From the NCBI RefSeq assembly GCF_000373985.1, contig NZ_KB892901.1:62674-126673 (forward strand): 64,000 nt of DNA, given 5' to 3'. The position numbers and the translations under genes were made by a program. Within the stretch, counting starts at the first letter, position 1, and each line of letters starts with the position of its first letter. This document shows, one piece after another, positions 42,803 through 51,572 of this stretch. The notes beneath the pieces were generated by a model that did not search any database, was not told where the DNA came from, and was given only the letters and a program-made list of their open reading frames with translations. The DNA comes from Desulfobacter curvatus DSM 3379. Its GTDB lineage: Bacteria > Desulfobacterota > Desulfobacteria > Desulfobacterales > Desulfobacteraceae.

Positions 42803-43516
42803 CTAATATCTCCAAAGTTCATGCCTTACAGGAAGCCGATTTAATTCGTCTTTATATAATCTCCACTTAGGTAAGAACAAATCCATTAAGTTTGTAAAAC
42901 GATTGTTATGACTGGCTTCGAGCAGATGAAGCATTTCATGGACTACAATATATTCAAGACATTCTGGAGGTTTTTTGGCTAACTCAAGATTTACCCAGAT
43001 TCGTCTGGCTTCTGGATTGCAGGTCCCCCATTTGGTTTTCATCCGCTTCACACCGAATTCTGCCACGTCAACATCCATCAATTTTTCGTATTGATCTATC
43101 AATTTGGGAATTTGCTGCTTCAGTTGTTCTCTGTACCACTGATTTAAAATGTCCTGACGTTTTTGCAGATCACTTTCAGGGCGGACATACAAAGTTAAAT
43201 ATTTGTGATTCAGCTCGACACGAGATTTGTTCTGGTTTTCGATCACTTTGAGCTGATATCGTTTGCCCTGATAATAATGACTTTCTCTTTCGATATAGTC
43301 TCTCGGGGCTTCCCGTTTTTGGTTCTTTAACTTTTTTTGTTGTTTTTTTATCCAAGATAACTTGGAAATAACAAACACACGGATCGTCTCCAATTCCATG
43401 TGCAGCGGTGCAGATACTTTTACCTTACCACTGGGTGGATATACACTTAAATGAACATTCTTTATATTTTTATGAACCACCTCAACTGGTAGATCACCTA
43501 ATTGGAAAGTTGCCAT
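42803..43516 (-). CDS. YgjP/DUF45-family metallopeptidase linked to type I RM
   Basis: The 237-aa zinc-peptidase-like protein has HEMLHLLEASH (about residues 191-201, HExxH plus a third histidine) and the WGTCNPEARRIWVNLEL block typical of the YgjP/SprT-like DUF45 family. Such genes are often next to hsdR. Its ATG lies two bases beyond the hsdR stop, so it is the sixth and last gene of the defence operon. A substrate is not known; turnover of restriction subunits is a possible role. Confidence 0.88.
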   Translation of the reverse strand: MATFQLGDLPVEVVHKNIKNVHLSVYPPSGKVKVSAPLHMELETIRVFVISKLSWIKKQQKKLKNQKREAPRDYIERESHYYQGKRYQLKVIENQNKSRVELNHKYLTLYVRPESDLQKRQDILNQWYREQLKQQIPKLIDQYEKLMDVDVAEFGVKRMKTKWGTCNPEARRIWVNLELAKKPPECLEYIVVHEMLHLLEASHNNRFTNLMDLFLPKWRLYKDELNRLPVRHELWRY

Positions 43517-43518
43517 AC

Positions 43519-46500
43519 TTAATAACTTTGCTGCTGTTTTACGATATTAAAAACTCTTATTGCTTCATCCACTCTGTTGGACTCATCGACGTCATCTAAA
43601 ACTTTATAAATTGCCTGTTTTATCAAATTTTCTTTTGCAGGATTACCCCGCCAACCATCACTCCTGCTAACCAAGACAGCAGCATCAACTTGATTCGCAA
43701 GAGTCTCATTTCTATTAAGATTATTCCATAGAGCACGTTTTGCCGGAGTATCTAAGCTATCCGGAGTATTCTCCTCCTTGCCTTCGGCCACCTTTTGGGC
43801 CAATGCTGCGACTTTTTTAAGATATACTTCATAATCAATGGCATTTTGTTTGCGCTGTTTGATAATTTCATCCAGCAATTTTGACATTGCATCGAAATAA
43901 GCAGGGTCAAGCAGATGGTCTTTAATGATTTTGCTTCGAACGTTATTCTCAATTGTCTCTGCCACAGCGTCTCGATTTTTCTTTATACCGCCAGGCAGAC
44001 TATTAATCGCCTCACTAATTCCGCTTTTAACAATAACATCAATCAGCGACATATCGCCAAATGGTGAAATTACCTTCGAATCGTCAGCCTGAATATAATT
44101 GTCGATCAGGTGTCGCATATCCGCTTCATATGCTTTTAAATCAATGGTTTCGCCACTGGCATTTTTAATGATATCACGCAACTTAAGGAAATGATCCATG
44201 CGTTTTTTGATATGTTCAATACTCGACTCGCTATATCCTGCTTCTGCCATTTCATCTGCAATATTGGCATAGGCTCTGACAAATGCTATCGTCATTTTGT
44301 ACAGGGTATTTCTGACAATTTCCCTGACCTTAATCTCTTCAGGAACCTCCGTATTACCGCAAAAATAATGAATATGCTCCAAATCACCTTTTGGTGGTTC
44401 AACCGGTTCACACAACAACTCCAATTCCTCAAGCGCGGTATCAAGTTTTTCCCGGCCTGCTTCCAAGCGATCCTTTAAAAGGACATCACAATCTTCAGCA
44501 TTAAACTCATCATAATCAAGCTCGCTTGTGTAGACAGCCACTGCATTTTCGACCTTCTTAAACAAATCCATATAATCAATAATATAGCCGAACTCTTTAT
44601 CATCTCCATCCAAACGGTTGACACGACAAATTGCCTGAAACAAACCATGATCCTGCATGGATTTGTCAATATACAGGTATGTGCAACTTGGAGCATCAAA
44701 ACCGGTTAGCAGCTTATCCACAACTATCAACAACTTCATATTAGCCGGTTCATCGGTAAACTTCTGTTTGACCTTTTCTTCATAAGTCTCTGTTTTGCTC
44801 ATACCAGGTCTCGGACTAATATCTGACAATAAATCATTATATATTTTATAAATATATTCCTTGTCGGTTTCTGTATTGGCTCCTGTATCTTCGGTTGTGA
44901 TATCTTTTGTTTGAGGATTATATGATGTTACAACGGCACATTTCCCTTTGAACTCGGTATCTTGAAAAATTTCAAAGTACCGGCAGGCTTCATATATACT
45001 GGATGCAACCAGAATAGCATTACCGGATTGGGAATTTAACCGAGGTTTGACACTGAAATCAAAGATAATGTCGGCTGCAACATTGTTCATTCTGGAACGC
45101 GAGCTTAACACACGTTGCATTGTCCCCCATTTTTTCTTCAATTCTGCCTGCTGGAATTCATTCAACCCCTTTGTTTTTGCTTCAAACCACTCATCAATTT
45201 TTGTCTGGGAACTAAGACGTTGATCAATATCTCTGGCCTCGTAGACCAGATCCAGAACAACACCATCATTCACGGCTTCATTAAACTTATATGTATGGAT
45301 ATACTTTCCAAATACCTCCAGACTGGTTGCTTTATCCCTTTTAAGCAGTGGAGTCCCGGTAAAACCGATGAACAACGCCCCGGGAAGTATTGCTTTCATC
45401 ACTTTGTGTAGTTTGCCGCTCTGGGTTCTGTGACATTCATCAACAAATACAAACAATTCACCGACTGCATGACTGGGGGAATTTTCAAGCTGTCTGATGA
45501 ACGCTTCAAACTGTTTTTTGCTTTTTAGGCCGGTATCTTTGGGGCCAAATTTGTGAACAAGAGAACACAATAGCCGGGGTTTGGCTTCCCCCAACTGGGT
45601 CATTAGATCCCGTCCACTTCTGGTCCTGTAAATAGACTCTCCCGATTCCTTGAAAACCCTTTCTATCTGTTTATCCAGCTCATCTCGATCTGTTATCACC
45701 AGCACTCTGGCATTAGGGTTGTTTTCAAGAATCCATTTAGCCAATATGACCATGGTGATACTTTTTCCACTGCCCTGGGTGTGCCAGATAATACCACCCT
45801 CTCTTTTTTGGATATGCCTTTGTGCGGCCTTAACACCGAAGTACTGGTGGACACGGGGGAGTTTCTTGATTCCACCGTCAAACACAACAAAATCAAACAT
45901 CAACTCGATCAAACGTTCTTTGCAACACATCTTAATTAGATACTTGTCAAGTTTGTACCCTTCATTGTCCGCTTCATCTTCTTTCCAACTCAAATAATAC
46001 TTTTCACCGGTTTTGATAGTACCGTATCGAAGCCCCTGAGTATCGTTTCCTGCGAATATAAATTGTATGGTTGTAAAAAATTGTTCAATAAATGTTTCCT
46101 GCTGATTTGTAATATTCTGACGAATGCCTTCAGACAAATCCTTACGGCTGTTTTTGAGTTCCAATACAGCTACTGCAATACCGTTTACATAGAGGACGAT
46201 ATCGGGACGTTTCTCTTTTTCTCCATGAATAGTAACTTCTTCCGCAATATAAAAATCGTTTTTTAGAGGTTCCTGCCAGTTAATTATCTGAATGGTTTCT
46301 GTTGGCACTCCTGCCTCGACTTTAACCGGCACTCCAAAGCGTAAAAACTCGTAAACCGTCTTATTGTTCTGATAAAGGCTCTGCCCGTGATTATTTGCAG
46401 CATTGGTCAATTCATAGACAACTCTATTAATCTGTTCAGTACTGAAAGACTGGTCCATTAAGAACTTTCTGAGCAACCCTTCTTCAATATTACTGTTGCC

Positions 46501-46608
46501 ATCTTGATCCTTATAGTTACCCAGATATTTGTAATCCAGCGTATTCTGAAATAATTTAATCACCCGATCTTGGGTGGCACGTTCTGGTTTATTGATGGCT
46601 CCGCTCAT
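43519..46608 (-). CDS. hsdR: Type I restriction endonuclease subunit R
   Basis: HsdR is the DNA-translocating and cutting subunit of a type I restriction system, 1029 aa. The N-terminal PD-(D/E)XK nuclease (RPDIVLY then AVLELKNS, about residues 134-152) is followed by SF2 helicase motifs: TQGSGKSITM (about residue 277), FVDECHRTQSG (about 388) and FIGFTGTPL, plus a helical C-terminal HsdM-contact region. It overlaps the UvrD-like gene by four bases (ATGA). It is separated from hsdM and hsdS by two inserted genes, which is unusual. Confidence 0.95.
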   Translation of the reverse strand: MSGAINKPERATQDRVIKLFQNTLDYKYLGNYKDQDGNSNIEEGLLRKFLMDQSFSTEQINRVVYELTNAANNHGQSLYQNNKTVYEFLRFGVPVKVEAGVPTETIQIINWQEPLKNDFYIAEEVTIHGEKEKRPDIVLYVNGIAVAVLELKNSRKDLSEGIRQNITNQQETFIEQFFTTIQFIFAGNDTQGLRYGTIKTGEKYYLSWKEDEADNEGYKLDKYLIKMCCKERLIELMFDFVVFDGGIKKLPRVHQYFGVKAAQRHIQKREGGIIWHTQGSGKSITMVILAKWILENNPNARVLVITDRDELDKQIERVFKESGESIYRTRSGRDLMTQLGEAKPRLLCSLVHKFGPKDTGLKSKKQFEAFIRQLENSPSHAVGELFVFVDECHRTQSGKLHKVMKAILPGALFIGFTGTPLLKRDKATSLEVFGKYIHTYKFNEAVNDGVVLDLVYEARDIDQRLSSQTKIDEWFEAKTKGLNEFQQAELKKKWGTMQRVLSSRSRMNNVAADIIFDFSVKPRLNSQSGNAILVASSIYEACRYFEIFQDTEFKGKCAVVTSYNPQTKDITTEDTGANTETDKEYIYKIYNDLLSDISPRPGMSKTETYEEKVKQKFTDEPANMKLLIVVDKLLTGFDAPSCTYLYIDKSMQDHGLFQAICRVNRLDGDDKEFGYIIDYMDLFKKVENAVAVYTSELDYDEFNAEDCDVLLKDRLEAGREKLDTALEELELLCEPVEPPKGDLEHIHYFCGNTEVPEEIKVREIVRNTLYKMTIAFVRAYANIADEMAEAGYSESSIEHIKKRMDHFLKLRDIIKNASGETIDLKAYEADMRHLIDNYIQADDSKVISPFGDMSLIDVIVKSGISEAINSLPGGIKKNRDAVAETIENNVRSKIIKDHLLDPAYFDAMSKLLDEIIKQRKQNAIDYEVYLKKVAALAQKVAEGKEENTPDSLDTPAKRALWNNLNRNETLANQVDAAVLVSRSDGWRGNPAKENLIKQAIYKVLDDVDESNRVDEAIRVFNIVKQQQSY

Positions 46609-48515
46609 TTCTCAATTTCCTCTATAAATCTTGATTTTTGCTGAAACCTCAAATCCCCCCATGGCATCATTCTTTGTTTTGGGTAAGATATATAAAGCCA
46701 CCTTTTTGCCCTTGTCACAGCTACAAAAGCATTATTTCGCTCCTCACTGATTTTTTTCTTAGAATTAGCTCTGTAATCAGGGAACACTCCTTCACACATA
46801 CCCATTAAAAAAACGATATCTTTTTCCAATCCTTTCATGGTGTGAACTGTACTCAGGGTTAATCCATTTTCAACAGATTGTTCCGTTAGCTGTCCTAAGG
46901 CCATTGCGTTTCTGAACGTCGATAGGGACTCCCCCAGCCCTTTTCGTTTAAATTTGGTCCAGCAAGTGGAAAATTCATTAAGTTCATCTAAGCTGAGTTT
47001 GATTTCTTCTAAAAATTCATCATTATTTACACCATCAGCTAAAGAACCGCTCGCTAAATCATTAAGCTTTTTCTTAAAATCTCGGACAAGCTTAGGCATA
47101 TTGGGGTTTGACAATTCCAACTGATCAATATGCTTTAAAAGGTCTGAAAATAAAAAGGCGTTCGGTAATGCCCCCCCCTTGACCTTTTCTGCCCATACAG
47201 TCAGTAAATCGTCATTTCCCCATGACAGAGGTGCATCGATTTTAAGCAAAGAACAGAGCTTTTTCCCATCTACCCAATCTTTTGGGTTCAGTCTTAACCT
47301 AATCCCATAATCAAGGATTTTACCAAAAAAAGAATTTGGTTCTGCCTGTCGCTCGCCTTTTCTGATAGTGTATGGAATCCCTGCCGATTCAAGTTCTTTT
47401 TCAAGGGAAGAAAACACGAAGCGAGTTCTGGCGATAACCACCATTTTTACCAGGGAAATTTCATTTTCAATATCATCGTGATTTTTCAGTTTAAGAAGAT
47501 CATTTATGGTTGAAACGATCCAGTTAGCTTCCGACTGTTCATTATCAAAGGACTCTATTTTAATAAATCCTTCTAAAGCATATTCATGCTCTTTTTGTGA
47601 ATGTGGTTTCAGTTTGTTGGCAGTACGGATAACGGCTTTCGTACTTCTATAATTTTCTTTCAGTGAAAACTGAATAGGAGAAAAGTCTGAAAGAAAATCA
47701 TTACAAAGATATTGCGTAGAGGAACCATTAAATCCATAAATCATCTGATTGGGATCTCCAACCATCAGAACACTTTTAATGGCATCACCGCAAAGAACCC
47801 TAATAAACTCATATTGTGCTTTATTTAAATCTTGGGCTTCATCAACACATACATGTTTATACTGTGCACGATATATTTTTGCTATCCAATCATGTGTCAA
47901 TAAAATCTTATGAGCGTAAACCAAAATGTCGTCATAATCAATTCCACCGCTATTAATCAATGCCTGCTGATAATCCTCATAGATTTTCCACAGGCCTTCG
48001 TTGTCCGGGAACTTTTCTTCTATACCATCAGATGTTAATAGCTCTCGTTTAATCAGTGAAAAACCATCCATATAATTTTGGAGATTTCGTTCTCTATTTT
48101 TTTGCTCCCTTTGATTTTTTATATTGAGATACTCGTCTATATCGACACCATCTTCTCGAAGAGATTGAAGAAACACCTCCATCCTGTCCTGATCTCTGTC
48201 ATAAATATGCAACTCGGAGGGAAGTCCGATAGTATGTCCGTACTTTTCAAGAATTCGCTGCGCTACTGAGTGTATCGTGGCAATCCAGGCACGGTCTTCG
48301 ACTTCATCGGAGTCTTCTAACCTTGTTTGCATTTCTTCTGCAGCCTTATTTGTAAAGGTTAGAGCAATAATCCCATTTTTTTTTGTTGAACTGAGAATAT
48401 ATCGAACCCGTTCAGTTAAAACTCTTGTTTTACCGGACCCTGCTGAGGCCAATACCTGAATAGCCTTATCAATTGGTGACCGAACTATATCTTCCTGGGC
48501 TTTGGACAATCTCAT
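46605..48515 (-). CDS. gajB: UvrD/PcrA-like helicase, GajB-like (Gabija)
   Basis: The 636-aa SF1A helicase has Walker A ASAGSGKTR (about residues 25-33), motif II VDEAQD (about 224-229), GDPNQMIYGF and the late motif VAVTRAKRW (about 594-602). It lies one base downstream of an OLD-family nuclease gene. A class 2 OLD nuclease followed by a UvrD-like helicase is the Gabija defence pair (GajA/GajB). In Gabija GajB is about 500 aa, so this one is somewhat long. It overlaps hsdR by four bases. Confidence 0.85.
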   Translation of the reverse strand: MRLSKAQEDIVRSPIDKAIQVLASAGSGKTRVLTERVRYILSSTKKNGIIALTFTNKAAEEMQTRLEDSDEVEDRAWIATIHSVAQRILEKYGHTIGLPSELHIYDRDQDRMEVFLQSLREDGVDIDEYLNIKNQREQKNRERNLQNYMDGFSLIKRELLTSDGIEEKFPDNEGLWKIYEDYQQALINSGGIDYDDILVYAHKILLTHDWIAKIYRAQYKHVCVDEAQDLNKAQYEFIRVLCGDAIKSVLMVGDPNQMIYGFNGSSTQYLCNDFLSDFSPIQFSLKENYRSTKAVIRTANKLKPHSQKEHEYALEGFIKIESFDNEQSEANWIVSTINDLLKLKNHDDIENEISLVKMVVIARTRFVFSSLEKELESAGIPYTIRKGERQAEPNSFFGKILDYGIRLRLNPKDWVDGKKLCSLLKIDAPLSWGNDDLLTVWAEKVKGGALPNAFLFSDLLKHIDQLELSNPNMPKLVRDFKKKLNDLASGSLADGVNNDEFLEEIKLSLDELNEFSTCWTKFKRKGLGESLSTFRNAMALGQLTEQSVENGLTLSTVHTMKGLEKDIVFLMGMCEGVFPDYRANSKKKISEERNNAFVAVTRAKRWLYISYPKQRMMPWGDLRFQQKSRFIEEIEK

Positions 48516-48516
48516 A

Positions 48517-50343
48517 TCAGACTCCCGCTATTATTTTTTTAATAAATTCAATGATTTTTGGAGGCAGTTTCTCTTTATCAAGTTTAACAAATTTATCAGT
48601 CAGTGCTTTTGCATACATCGGTTTCTGTGAGTCTAAGATCTCAGAAATTGCTCTTTTCCTACCTTCATCTCCGCTGTAATCTCTCAATTCAGATTCAAAT
48701 ATAGGCTGGTTACAGGTCTCACAAGGCGGTTTGTCAGTCTTTTTTGACTTCAAAGGTGTGCCGTCTTTCTTTGATATCTGAGAATCAATATATCCTGCAC
48801 CATTTATTTCATCTATTGTCTGCTCAATAATGTCTTTATATCCATTGGCTAAAAGGTAGCCTTCAAAATCGGTCCCATCCAGAATGGTAACTTGCTCTGA
48901 TGAATGTATATCTGTTTCACCGAAAACCTTCTCGTAATTCTTTTTAAGCTGTTCGACTATTTTTTCTTCTCCATCGCTGAATATAAACACGGGGATATTT
49001 AAATCCTTTCCAAATATCAGGAAGGGACGATATTTTGCGCCTGACCCATTCACACCTACAAAATTAACTCCTATGGAGAAAGGGGAACAGCCAGTGAATG
49101 CCTGAAACAACGCTGGAAGTGCCTGCTCTTCAGTTTCACCTTCAGAAAGAACAATCGCCTTTGCAAACAAAAGTTCTCCCCTGGAATGTACAACCTCTCT
49201 TTGAATTTTGCGCAAATCATCATTTTCAAATGTTTCCCTCAACCTGTTTGCCTGAACCTCATTTCCTGCTTTACTGAGCACACTGATTTCATGAATTTCA
49301 GCCAGTCCAGCCAAGTAAGGTGAATGGGTGCTGATAATTATTTGGCCGGATGAATCTATCAGCTGTCTGTATAATGTCCGCTGGGCATTAGGATGTAAAT
49401 GCGCTTCCGGTTCTTCAGCAGCCATAATCGGGAAAAACGGTTGAGCTTCTTCTTCATGGTTTTTAGCCATTAATTCAGTGAATGCTTTTACAGTAAGCAT
49501 TGAGGCCCAACTTCGTGTACCCATTCCATGATATTCCATTGAAAATGAGCTTTTCTCTGATTCTCCAAAATTTACACTAAATCGCTTAGACAGATCCCGT
49601 ATTTTTTTGGGGAAGGGAGTTAGTTCTGTTTGTCCGGAGCCTTCAAAGGATTGGTTGAGATAGTCTAAATGCTGTTTGAGTTTCTTTAACGGCTCACTTT
49701 TATCGATGGCTTCCTTATTAACATCGGCCACCATTTTTTCCAGTACGGTTACATCTTTCTCATCGTATTCAACGCTTGATAATACCCTGCCAATAAAAGA
49801 CGATTTTTCTTTCAACTCATTATGTATATCCCGTTGAGCATCTATAGAAATAAAGGGGACCGATTCAATTCGGCCCTTCAGCTTGTTTTTCTTCTTCGGG
49901 CTTTCATTTTGCCAGTTATTAAATTCAGGCCAGTAATCCAGAGAAAACCTTTCAAGAAGATATCCTCCCTTTATTTTATCTGGGGTCGCCATTGCCCTCA
50001 ACGCAACAAATTGATACCCATCCGCTTCCTGCTGAATCTTGTCACCGAATTCCTGTTGCCACTCTTCAGAAAATTCCTGCTCCCGTATACCTTGGTCATC
50101 AATAGAAATAAATCGCAGATCCACAAGAATTTTATTCTGCCGTTTTTCATCACTGTTAATGTGGAAATCCTCATCAGATAAGAAACGGCCATAATCACCA
50201 AGGGCCAGTTGAAGTGCCTTAATCACTGATGTCTTGCCGGAATTGTTTTGACCTATCAACAGCGTCACTCTCGGCAGAACCAGTTCTATATTTGATATGC
50301 CTCTAAAATTTGCGATACGAACTTGATCTATCTGAATGCTCAT
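48517..50343 (-). CDS. gajA: OLD-family ATPase/TOPRIM nuclease, GajA-like (Gabija)
   Basis: The 608-aa protein has an N-terminal ABC-type ATPase with Walker A GQNNSGKT (residues 31-38) and Walker B/signature region MAAEEPEAHLHP (about residue 305), plus STHSPYLAGL. The C-terminal TOPRIM nuclease has SEGETEEQALP (about 398) and FSDGEE (about 453). An extra CETC pair lies near residue 545. Length and layout match GajA of Gabija, a nicking nuclease activated when nucleotides are depleted by phage. Its ATG overlaps the hsdS stop (ATGA). Confidence 0.88.
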   Translation of the reverse strand: MSIQIDQVRIANFRGISNIELVLPRVTLLIGQNNSGKTSVIKALQLALGDYGRFLSDEDFHINSDEKRQNKILVDLRFISIDDQGIREQEFSEEWQQEFGDKIQQEADGYQFVALRAMATPDKIKGGYLLERFSLDYWPEFNNWQNESPKKKNKLKGRIESVPFISIDAQRDIHNELKEKSSFIGRVLSSVEYDEKDVTVLEKMVADVNKEAIDKSEPLKKLKQHLDYLNQSFEGSGQTELTPFPKKIRDLSKRFSVNFGESEKSSFSMEYHGMGTRSWASMLTVKAFTELMAKNHEEEAQPFFPIMAAEEPEAHLHPNAQRTLYRQLIDSSGQIIISTHSPYLAGLAEIHEISVLSKAGNEVQANRLRETFENDDLRKIQREVVHSRGELLFAKAIVLSEGETEEQALPALFQAFTGCSPFSIGVNFVGVNGSGAKYRPFLIFGKDLNIPVFIFSDGEEKIVEQLKKNYEKVFGETDIHSSEQVTILDGTDFEGYLLANGYKDIIEQTIDEINGAGYIDSQISKKDGTPLKSKKTDKPPCETCNQPIFESELRDYSGDEGRKRAISEILDSQKPMYAKALTDKFVKLDKEKLPPKIIEFIKKIIAGV

Positions 50344-51572
50344 GGCTTCGACCTTTGTTTTTCAACTAAACGAATTTTTCCGGTTAGGAGAGACTGCATC
50401 ATACCTTGTTTAAGTTGTTTGATTTTGGAAAGTTTGATTGTTAAGTGATCAATATCTTTATCCATATCAGAAAATATTTTTGCCAGTTCTTTTTGAACCT
50501 GGTTATCTGAAGGCACATAATACTTAAAATGAACAAAGTCTTTTTGATATAGGTGGTTAATGGTTGATCCTGCACTCAATTGAGCCAAAAACTCTGAAAA
50601 TATATTTGACTTGAGCACGTAAAAGAAAAATTCAGGGTCAAAAGCATCATCAATGGGCCTTATAACGAAAACACCACTATTCAACGTTGCAAGTTTTGGC
50701 ACATCACGAATAAACGCTACTTTCCCAATTGTTCCATCTTTTGTTACCAGCACATCGAACTGTTTAACCTGGATATTTCTATCCTGTTTGTATCTCTCGT
50801 ATTCCACAAAAAAACATTTGTCCCAATCAATAAACCCATCCTTAAATTCAGTACCGGTGATCAGACAATAATCCCCTGATGTTTTATATTCGGCTGTGGT
50901 TAAACCCTGCCAGCCGATTCTTGCTTTTAGAACAGCAGTATCGCCCAAACGTTTTTCAACCCATCCGTTTTTCAGTTTTTCATTTTCATCAAAAGGATCG
51001 AGTAGCTTTTGCATTGCCCCTTGTTTGATAAGACGTTTTTTTATGATGAGTTTTTCAAGTTGGGATATCAGCGCATCGGCATCGCTTAAGGCCTTTGCGA
51101 TTGTGGATTGTTCCTTTTTAGATGGTCTAGCTATTTTTAAACCACTACAAGCCTGCTTATTTAATTTTGGTTGAGCTGTACCAGAGTTTAGCAAAGTATA
51201 ATCCCGACTTTCTAAAAACTCTGTCAAATATTTGATATCAAAATTAGTATTTGGCCTTAATACATGTGCGTGATTGTTTACCCAAATTTTACCACTCACT
51301 TTAAACGCTAAAGGAAGAGTGCGGCTTAAAATATTTTCTCCATCTTCACCAAGTAAAATTAATTCCTCATCGAAAATATAGCTGTTAACAAAATCAACAA
51401 TTCCAGATGCTCCATAATAGGGGTATTCTCCCTTCATTTTTGCTCGCTCTGAAGATTTTATAGGCCGACGCTGACTATCTAAAAATTCGACAGCGTCCTG
51501 TAATTCACATACATCCCAATCATCGGGAATCACACCCACCTCAGTCTGTTTGTAACCATCTATTAGCTCCAT
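50340..51572 (-). CDS. hsdS: Type I restriction specificity subunit S
   Basis: The 410-aa HsdS has two target-recognition domains, about residues 15-160 and 210-370. Each is followed by a conserved helical spacer: KEQSTIAKALSDADALISQL ends the first, and a DKDIDHLTIKLSKIKQLKQGMMQSLLTG tail closes the second. It sets the DNA sequence recognised by the HsdM/HsdR complex. It overlaps hsdM by 10 bases and gajA by four. The recognition sequence cannot be deduced. Confidence 0.94.
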   Translation of the reverse strand: MELIDGYKQTEVGVIPDDWDVCELQDAVEFLDSQRRPIKSSERAKMKGEYPYYGASGIVDFVNSYIFDEELILLGEDGENILSRTLPLAFKVSGKIWVNNHAHVLRPNTNFDIKYLTEFLESRDYTLLNSGTAQPKLNKQACSGLKIARPSKKEQSTIAKALSDADALISQLEKLIIKKRLIKQGAMQKLLDPFDENEKLKNGWVEKRLGDTAVLKARIGWQGLTTAEYKTSGDYCLITGTEFKDGFIDWDKCFFVEYERYKQDRNIQVKQFDVLVTKDGTIGKVAFIRDVPKLATLNSGVFVIRPIDDAFDPEFFFYVLKSNIFSEFLAQLSAGSTINHLYQKDFVHFKYYVPSDNQVQKELAKIFSDMDKDIDHLTIKLSKIKQLKQGMMQSLLTGKIRLVEKQRSKP